Assembly: GCF_001908725.1 (NCBI RefSeq)
Contig: NZ_CP018725.1
Coordinates: 4,836,001-4,900,000, forward strand
Direction of reading: 5' to 3'
Length of the DNA: 64,000 nucleotides
Source: Xanthomonas vesicatoria ATCC 35937
Lineage (GTDB): Bacteria; Pseudomonadota; Gammaproteobacteria; Xanthomonadales; Xanthomonadaceae
In this document: positions 59,861 to 64,000 of the stretch, one piece after another
How positions within the stretch are numbered: the stretch's first letter is position 1
How the letters are laid out: every line of letters starts with the position of its first letter
Program-made: the position numbers and the translations under genes
Notes under the pieces: model-generated
Database searches by the model: none
Told to the model about the DNA's origin: nothing
The model's input: only the letters and a program-made list of their open reading frames with translations

Positions 59861-61255
59861 TCAGAACTCCGCGCTGCCCGGCGCGCGCGGGTAGGGGATG
59901 GCGTCGCGGATGTTGCTCAGCCCGCACACGTACACCACCAGCCGCTCGAACCCCAGGCCGAAACCGGCATGCGGCACCGAGCCGTAGCGACGGAAATCGC
60001 GGTACCAGCTGTAGTGCTCCTTATCCAGGCCGAACTGCGCCATGCGCGCATCCAGCACATCCAGGCGCTCTTCGCGCTGGCTACCGCCGATGATTTCGCC
60101 GATGCCCGGCGCCAGCACGTCCATCGCCGCGACGGTCTTGCCGTCGTCGTTCAGGCGCATGTAGAAGGCCTTGATGTGCTCGGGATAATTGGTCACCACG
60201 ACCGGGCGGCCGATATGTTCCTCGGTTAGCCAGCGCTCGTGCTCGGTCTGCAGGTCCAGGCCCCATTCGACCGGGAAGTCGAATTTTTTGCCGGAGTTCT
60301 GCAGCAGCTTCACCGCCTCGGTGTAGTCGATCTGCTCGAACGGGGCATTGATGAAGGCATCCAGCTTGCTGATCGCGTTCTTGTCCACGCGCTCGGCCAC
60401 GAAGGCCAAGTCGTCGCCACGCTCGTCCAGCACCGCGCGGAACAGGTACTTCAGGAACTGCTCGGCCAGGCGCGCGTCCTCGGCCAGGTCGGCGAAGGCA
60501 ATTTCCGGCTCGATCATCCAGAACTCGGCCAGGTGGCGCGTGGTGTGGCTGTTTTCGGCGCGGAAGGTCGGCCCGAAGGTGTAGACCTTGCTCAGCGCCA
60601 GGCAGTACGCCTCCACGTTGAGCTGGCCGGACACGGTGAGGAAGGTTTCCTTGCCGAAGAAGTCGCGGCTGAAATCCACATTGCCGGTGGCATCGCGCGG
60701 CAGGTTGACCATGTCCAGCGTGGAAACGCGGAACATCTGACCGGCGCCTTCGGCGTCGGAGGTGGTGATGATCGGCGTGCTGATCCAGTTGAAGCCGTTT
60801 TGGTGAAAGAAGCGGTGCACCGCCTGCGCCAGGCAGTTGCGGATACGCGTCACCGCGCCGAACAGATTGGTGCGCGGACGCAGGTGCGCCACTTCGCGCA
60901 GGAATTCCGGCGTCATCGGCTTGGGCTGGATCGGGTAGGTGAGCGGGTCTTCGACCCAGCCCACGATCTCCACGCCGCTGGCCTGGATCTCGAACGACTG
61001 GCCCTTGCCCTGCGACTTCACCAGCACGCCCTTGGCGATCAGCGAGCAGCCGCTGGTCAGGCGCTTGATCTCGTCGAAATTAGGCAGCGTGTCATTGGCC
61101 ACCACCTGGATCGGAGCGAAGCACGAGCCATCGGTCACGTTGATGAAGGCCAGTCCGGCAGATCCGCGCAATGTGCGCACCCACCCCCGTACCGTGACTT
61201 CGCCGCCTTCGGGAAGCTTGCCCGCAAGCGCATGTTCAACGCTGACCACCGTCAT
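59861..61255 (-). CDS. asnS: Asparaginyl-tRNA synthetase
   Basis: The 464-residue class II synthetase charges tRNA-Asn. It has an N-terminal OB-fold anticodon domain ([20 protein letters not shown]), motif 2 ([21 protein letters not shown]) and motif 3 ([13 protein letters not shown]). The asparaginyl-type block [13 protein letters not shown] is also clear. ATG 61255 gives the standard N-terminus. It leads a run of five genes with no or overlapping spacing, ending with paiB. Confidence 0.95.
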   Translation of the reverse strand: MTVVSVEHALAGKLPEGGEVTVRGWVRTLRGSAGLAFINVTDGSCFAPIQVVANDTLPNFDEIKRLTSGCSLIAKGVLVKSQGKGQSFEIQASGVEIVGWVEDPLTYPIQPKPMTPEFLREVAHLRPRTNLFGAVTRIRNCLAQAVHRFFHQNGFNWISTPIITTSDAEGAGQMFRVSTLDMVNLPRDATGNVDFSRDFFGKETFLTVSGQLNVEAYCLALSKVYTFGPTFRAENSHTTRHLAEFWMIEPEIAFADLAEDARLAEQFLKYLFRAVLDERGDDLAFVAERVDKNAISKLDAFINAPFEQIDYTEAVKLLQNSGKKFDFPVEWGLDLQTEHERWLTEEHIGRPVVVTNYPEHIKAFYMRLNDDGKTVAAMDVLAPGIGEIIGGSQREERLDVLDARMAQFGLDKEHYSWYRDFRRYGSVPHAGFGLGFERLVVYVCGLSNIRDAIPYPRAPGSAEF

Positions 61256-61442
61256 GACTGTTCCTCGCCGTAGCGACCTTGAATGGTCTGCGAGTTTACT
61301 GGCTGCGACCGCGCTGGCGCGAGCGCCTGAACAGGCGTCGTGGCGCGGCGGCTTGCGTGCAGGCGTGGCCGGCCCCATCTGGACTGCATGCCGATTCCCT
61401 GGTCGGCCCCTATACTTGTCGCCATTGTGTTGGAGTGCCCGC

Positions 61443-61781
61443 ATGACCATCAGCCTCACCCCCGCCGCGCTGGAGCGCGTGCAGCGTTTCGTGCAGCAGA
61501 CCCCGGGTGCGTTGGGTCTGCGCTTTGGCGTGACCAAGACCGGCTGCTCCGGCTGGGGCCATATCACCGACCTGGCACGCGAGAAGCGCGACGACGACGC
61601 GGTGTTCGAACAAGGCGGGGTCCGTATCTTCGTAGACCCGGCCAGCCTGCCGCTGGTGGATGGCACCTGCATCGACTTCGGCAAGCACGGGCTGAGCGAG
61701 ACCTTCACCTTCAGCAATCCCAACGCCACCGCCGAGTGTGGCTGCGGGGAGAGCTTTACCACTGAAGCCGAGCATCGCTGA
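61443..61781 (+). CDS. A-type iron-sulfur carrier (IscA/SufA/ErpA-like)
   Basis: The 112-residue protein holds Fe-S clusters for transfer to apoproteins through C35 (KTGCSGWGH), C99 and C101 (ECGCGESF), the invariant cysteines of the family. It is not next to isc or suf genes here, so the exact subtype (IscA, SufA or a stand-alone ErpA-like carrier) is uncertain. It is divergent from asnS with a 187-bp gap. Confidence 0.88.
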   Translation: MTISLTPAALERVQRFVQQTPGALGLRFGVTKTGCSGWGHITDLAREKRDDDAVFEQGGVRIFVDPASLPLVDGTCIDFGKHGLSETFTFSNPNATAECGCGESFTTEAEHR

Positions 61782-61801
61782 GCCGGCCGGCGCGCGTTAT
61801 T

Positions 61802-61929
61802 CCTTCTCCCATCGGGAGAAGGTACCCGAAGGGCGGATGAGGGTGCGGGGCGAAGCCTCGTGGAGTTGAACGACTCGAGAGGCTTCGCCCCGTACCCTCA
61901 CCCCAACCCCTCTCCCGGCGGGAGAGGGG
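61802..61929. repeat. Triple hairpin repeat before the rpsF operon
   Basis: Three palindromes follow one another. CCTTCTCCC/GGGAGAAGG (61802-61822) is followed by the tail seen at 4.9 kb (GAAGGGCGGATGAGGG). A long stem pairs GTGCGGGGCGAAGCCTC with GAGGCTTCGCCCCGTAC. CCCCTCTCCCG/CGGGAGAGGGG ends at 61929. The whole resembles a compound REP/BIME-like element and may terminate the Fe-S carrier transcript. Confidence 0.75.
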
Positions 61930-62022
61930 CTTTGGAACGTCCTTGCTGGACGGCTGGTTGCGGCTAAATGCCTGAACTGCCATACTTTCCTGCTTCCTGC
62001 CCGATTCCGGGCGGGAACCCTT

Positions 62023-62057
62023 GCTCCACCGGCCGCTTGCGCGGACCACCGGGGAGC
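62023..62057 (+). promoter_or_regulatory. Hairpin in the rpsF leader, candidate S6:S18 autoregulatory site
   Basis: GCTCC (62023) pairs with GGAGC (62053-62057), then CCGG with CCGG and CCGC with GCGG around a TTGC loop, leaving an A bulge on one side and ACCA on the other. Many bacteria have an rpsF leader hairpin bound by the S6:S18 pair for feedback. This one is about 40 bases before the start codon. Assignment is by position and bulged shape only. Confidence 0.5.
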
Positions 62058-62096
62058 TGTCCGGCCCACGTGGCCACATCCGAAAGGTAAAACAAC

Positions 62097-62528
62097 ATGA
62101 GTCGTCATTACGAAGTCGTGTTCCTGGTCCACCCGGACCAGAGCGAGCAGGTCCCGGCCATGATCGAGCGCTACAAGTCGCTGATCGAGGGCGGTAACGG
62201 CACCATCCACCGTCTGGAAGACTGGGGCCGTCGTCAGCTGGCCTACCCGATCCAGAACCTGGTGAAGGCGCACTACGTGCTGCTCAACATCGAAGTCGAC
62301 CAGGCCGTGCTGAGCGAGCTGGTGGAAAGCTTCCGCTTCAACGATGCGGTGCTGCGTCACCTGGTCGTCAAGCGCGATGGCCCGGACACCGAGCAGTCGC
62401 TGATCATGAAGAGCAAGGACGAGAAGGGCGACAAGCCCGAGCGTAGCGAGCGTCGTCGTCGTGACGATGAAGAGGGCGATGCCCCCGCTGCCACCGATAC
62501 CGACGGCGACAACGCCGAAGCCGCTTAA
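62097..62528 (+). CDS. rpsF: 30S ribosomal protein S6
   Basis: The 143-residue protein begins [18 protein letters not shown] and has the S6 core ([33 protein letters not shown]). Its C-terminal tail is long and charged (from about residue 105: [20 protein letters not shown], then Ala/Asp-rich). S6 binds with S18 at the 30S platform. AAAGG precedes the start. It is first of rpsF-rpsR-rplI. Confidence 0.97.
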   Translation: MSRHYEVVFLVHPDQSEQVPAMIERYKSLIEGGNGTIHRLEDWGRRQLAYPIQNLVKAHYVLLNIEVDQAVLSELVESFRFNDAVLRHLVVKRDGPDTEQSLIMKSKDEKGDKPERSERRRRDDEEGDAPAATDTDGDNAEAA

Positions 62529-62539
62529 GGAGCGCTGTC

Positions 62540-62770
62540 ATGTCCAAGTTCTTCCGTCGTCGCAAGTTCTGCAAGTTCACCGCCGAAGGCGTCAAAGAGA
62601 TCGACTACAAGGATCTCAACACCCTGCGTCAGTACCTCACCGAGAACGGCAAGATCGTGCCGAGCCGCGTGACCGGTACCAAGTCCAAGTACCAGCGTCA
62701 GCTGGCCACGGCCGTCAAGCGCTCGCGTTTCCTGGCGCTGATCCCGTACACGGACAATCACGACGTTTAA
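62540..62770 (+). CDS. rpsR: 30S ribosomal protein S18
   Basis: The 76-residue protein ([20 protein letters not shown], then [20 protein letters not shown] and [22 protein letters not shown] end) is a full-length S18, starting 11 bp after rpsF with an AAGGAG site. It pairs with S6 in the small subunit. Confidence 0.97.
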   Translation: MSKFFRRRKFCKFTAEGVKEIDYKDLNTLRQYLTENGKIVPSRVTGTKSKYQRQLATAVKRSRFLALIPYTDNHDV

Positions 62771-62797
62771 GTCGTTGATGTGAGTCCCTCACAAAAG

Positions 62798-62817
62798 CCC
62801 GCACATCCATGTGCGGG
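62798..62817 (+). terminator. Hairpin between rpsR and rplI
   Basis: CCCGCACAT-CC-ATGTGCGGG is a perfect 9-bp stem followed by TTGTTAAT. The weak T-run suggests partial termination or processing, which would lower rplI relative to rpsF-rpsR. Confidence 0.55.
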
Positions 62818-62864
62818 TTGTTAATAGATAGAGGTCTGGTGATTCGAGATGCGGTGTTGATCGT

Positions 62865-62902
62865 GCTTTTGCGATTCCCAAATCCCGAGTCCCGAATCCC
62901 GT
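62865..62902. repeat. Heptamer repeat (C-rich arm) upstream of rplI
   Basis: GCTTTTGCGATTCCC at 62865-62879 continues as AAATCCC, GAGTCCC, GAATCCC to 62902. It carries the same GCTTTT-box and heptamers as the copies at 6.1, 18.3 and 46.6 kb. The left arm is degenerate or absent. Confidence 0.7.
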
Positions 62903-62966
62903 CTTTTCGGACAGCACCCGTTGCGCCAGCCCACGTGCCGGCGCTAACGAATAACGGAGTACCACC

Positions 62967-63416
62967 ATGGATCTGATTCTTCTGCAGAAAGTGACCAACC
63001 TGGGCAACCTGGGTGACAAGGTCAGCGTCAAGCCGGGTTACGGCCGCAACTTCCTCGTGCCGCAGGGCAAGGCCGTGCCGGCCACCGCTGCCAACGTCGA
63101 AGCGTTCGAAACCAAGCGCGCCGAGTACGAAGCCAAGGCCAACACCATCCTGGCCGATGCACAGAGCCGCGCCACCAAGTTCGAAGGCGCCAGCGTCACC
63201 ATCGGCGCGCATGCGTCGACCGAAGGCAAGCTGTACGGTTCGGTTGGCCCGCGCGACATCGCCGAGGCATTCACTGCCGCCGGCCTGCCGCTGGAAAAGA
63301 GCGAAGTGATCCTGGGCGAAGGCGCATTCCGCAATGTCGGCGAGTACGACGTTGTGCTGCACCTGCACGCCGATGTGGAAACCACCGTCAAGGTCATCGT
63401 CGAATCCGACGCCTGA
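62967..63416 (+). CDS. rplI: 50S ribosomal protein L9
   Basis: The 149-residue protein has the N-terminal L9 domain ([39 protein letters not shown]), the long connecting helix and the C-terminal domain ([17 protein letters not shown]). It binds 23S rRNA near L1. ACGGAG provides the ribosome binding site. It ends before a clear terminator. Confidence 0.97.
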   Translation: MDLILLQKVTNLGNLGDKVSVKPGYGRNFLVPQGKAVPATAANVEAFETKRAEYEAKANTILADAQSRATKFEGASVTIGAHASTEGKLYGSVGPRDIAEAFTAAGLPLEKSEVILGEGAFRNVGEYDVVLHLHADVETTVKVIVESDA

Positions 63417-63438
63417 TCCTTGCCGCATGTGTGAATCG

Positions 63439-63470
63439 AAGGGCGCCTTGTTAGGCGCCCTTCGTGTTTT
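63439..63470 (+). terminator. Intrinsic terminator after rplI
   Basis: AAGGGCGCC (63439-63447) and GGCGCCCTT (63454-63462) form a 9-bp stem with a TTGTTA loop, followed by CGTGTTTT. Confidence 0.85.
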
Positions 63471-63625
63471 ACGGCCAGCCGCAGCACAGCGACGGCGCCC
63501 GTTATACTCATGCCCCATTGTCGGTTCCACGGCCTGCAGATCTTGCCGATCAAGGGCTTAGGGGCCGGCTCCACAGGAAAAGCGCCTGCCGGCTGTGTCC
63601 GCGCGGTGCCCGGAACCCGTCCGTC

Positions 63626-64000
63626 CCATGCGCCTGTCCACGATCAAGTTGTCCGGTTTCAAGTCGTTCGTCGACCCGACCACGCTGCACCTGCCCACCA
63701 ACATGACCGGCATCGTCGGCCCCAATGGCTGTGGCAAGTCCAACATCATCGATGCGGTGCGCTGGGTGATGGGCGAAAGCTCGGCCAGCCGGCTGCGTGG
63801 CGACTCGCTGACCGACGTGATCTTTTCCGGCTCCTCGGCGCGCAAGCCGGTGTCGCAGGCGACGGTGGAGCTGATCTTCGACAACTCCGATCACACCATC
63901 ACCGGTGAGTTTGCTTCGTTCAACGAGATCTCGGTCAAGCGCCTGGTCAGCCGCGACGGCAACAGCGCCTATTACCTCAACGGCACCAAGTGCCGGCGCC
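63626..64000 (+). CDS. smc: Chromosome segregation ATPase SMC, N-terminal part (runs off window)
   Basis: The visible 125 residues are the N-terminal head of [23 protein letters not shown], Walker A GPNGCGKS (31-38), then [20 protein letters not shown] and [23 protein letters not shown] dimers condense and segregate the chromosome with ScpAB. ATG 63626 matches the family N-terminus. The gene continues beyond base 64000, so its integrity cannot be judged. Confidence 0.95.

Overview
The window is a GC-rich stretch of a gammaproteobacterial chromosome, most likely Xanthomonas. The basis is the gene content and order: a two-gene methionine synthase, an oprO-pstS-pst-phoU block, a kmo-kynU-nbaC kynurenine set, rlmKL-nadK, and rpsF-rpsR-rplI followed by smc. 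The short hairpin repeats between genes also fit. No species can be fixed from sequence alone. Most of the window is core genome. I see no prophage, CRISPR array, secretion cluster or recognisable defence system.

Layout. 0-2 kb: the end of a sugar kinase overlapping an AGE-family epimerase/isomerase. 2-7 kb (minus strand): an ArsR-methyltransferase regulator (SahR-like) translationally coupled to the homocysteine half of MetH, then the folate/B12/SAM half, with a 30-bp palindromic operator in front. 7-18 kb: acyl-CoA dehydrogenase, a double GDSL hydrolase, tRNA-Leu(CAG), rnr, a Gfa/CENP-V protein, rlmB and a periplasmic-sensor diguanylate cyclase. 18.4-20.4 kb: rnt and, 37 bp upstream of its start, a degenerate IS3-family element.

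21-29 kb (minus strand): phosphate uptake, in the order porin oprO, frameshifted pstS paralogue, pstS, pstC, pstA, pstB, phoU, with Pho-box-like sites before the first three. 29-34 kb: small secreted protein, carbonic anhydrase and SulP transporter; then nth, a hypothetical gene and a crotonase. 34-43 kb: FKBP-like protein, DUF1289-NUDIX fusion, sulfurtransferase, DUF1684 lipoprotein, amidase, a coupled MOSC-hydrolase-GNAT trio, a methyltransferase and an ABC-F ATPase. 43-51.5 kb: rlmKL, nadK, 5'-nucleotidase, a spermidine-synthase-like protein, DUF2939, DUF2461 and sbcB. 51.8-57.4 kb: the kynurenine-to-quinolinate genes with an FUSC efflux protein inside the run. 57.4-64 kb: a second carbonic anhydrase, an asnS-led tightly packed operon ending in paiB, an A-type Fe-S carrier, rpsF-rpsR-rplI and the start of smc.

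The most unusual signal is not a gene. It is a family of fold-back repeats built from GATTCCC-like heptamers (about 2.6, 6.1, 18.3, 32.0, 46.6 and 62.9 kb). Three copies lie inside coding sequence: one forms the sahR-metH junction, one is an internal insert in metH, one is the tail of the diguanylate cyclase. Other points of decay or novelty are the pstS and transposase frameshifts, a relic copy of the acyl-CoA dehydrogenase 3' end, and a 20/21 match between tRNA-Leu and the rnr coding sequence.
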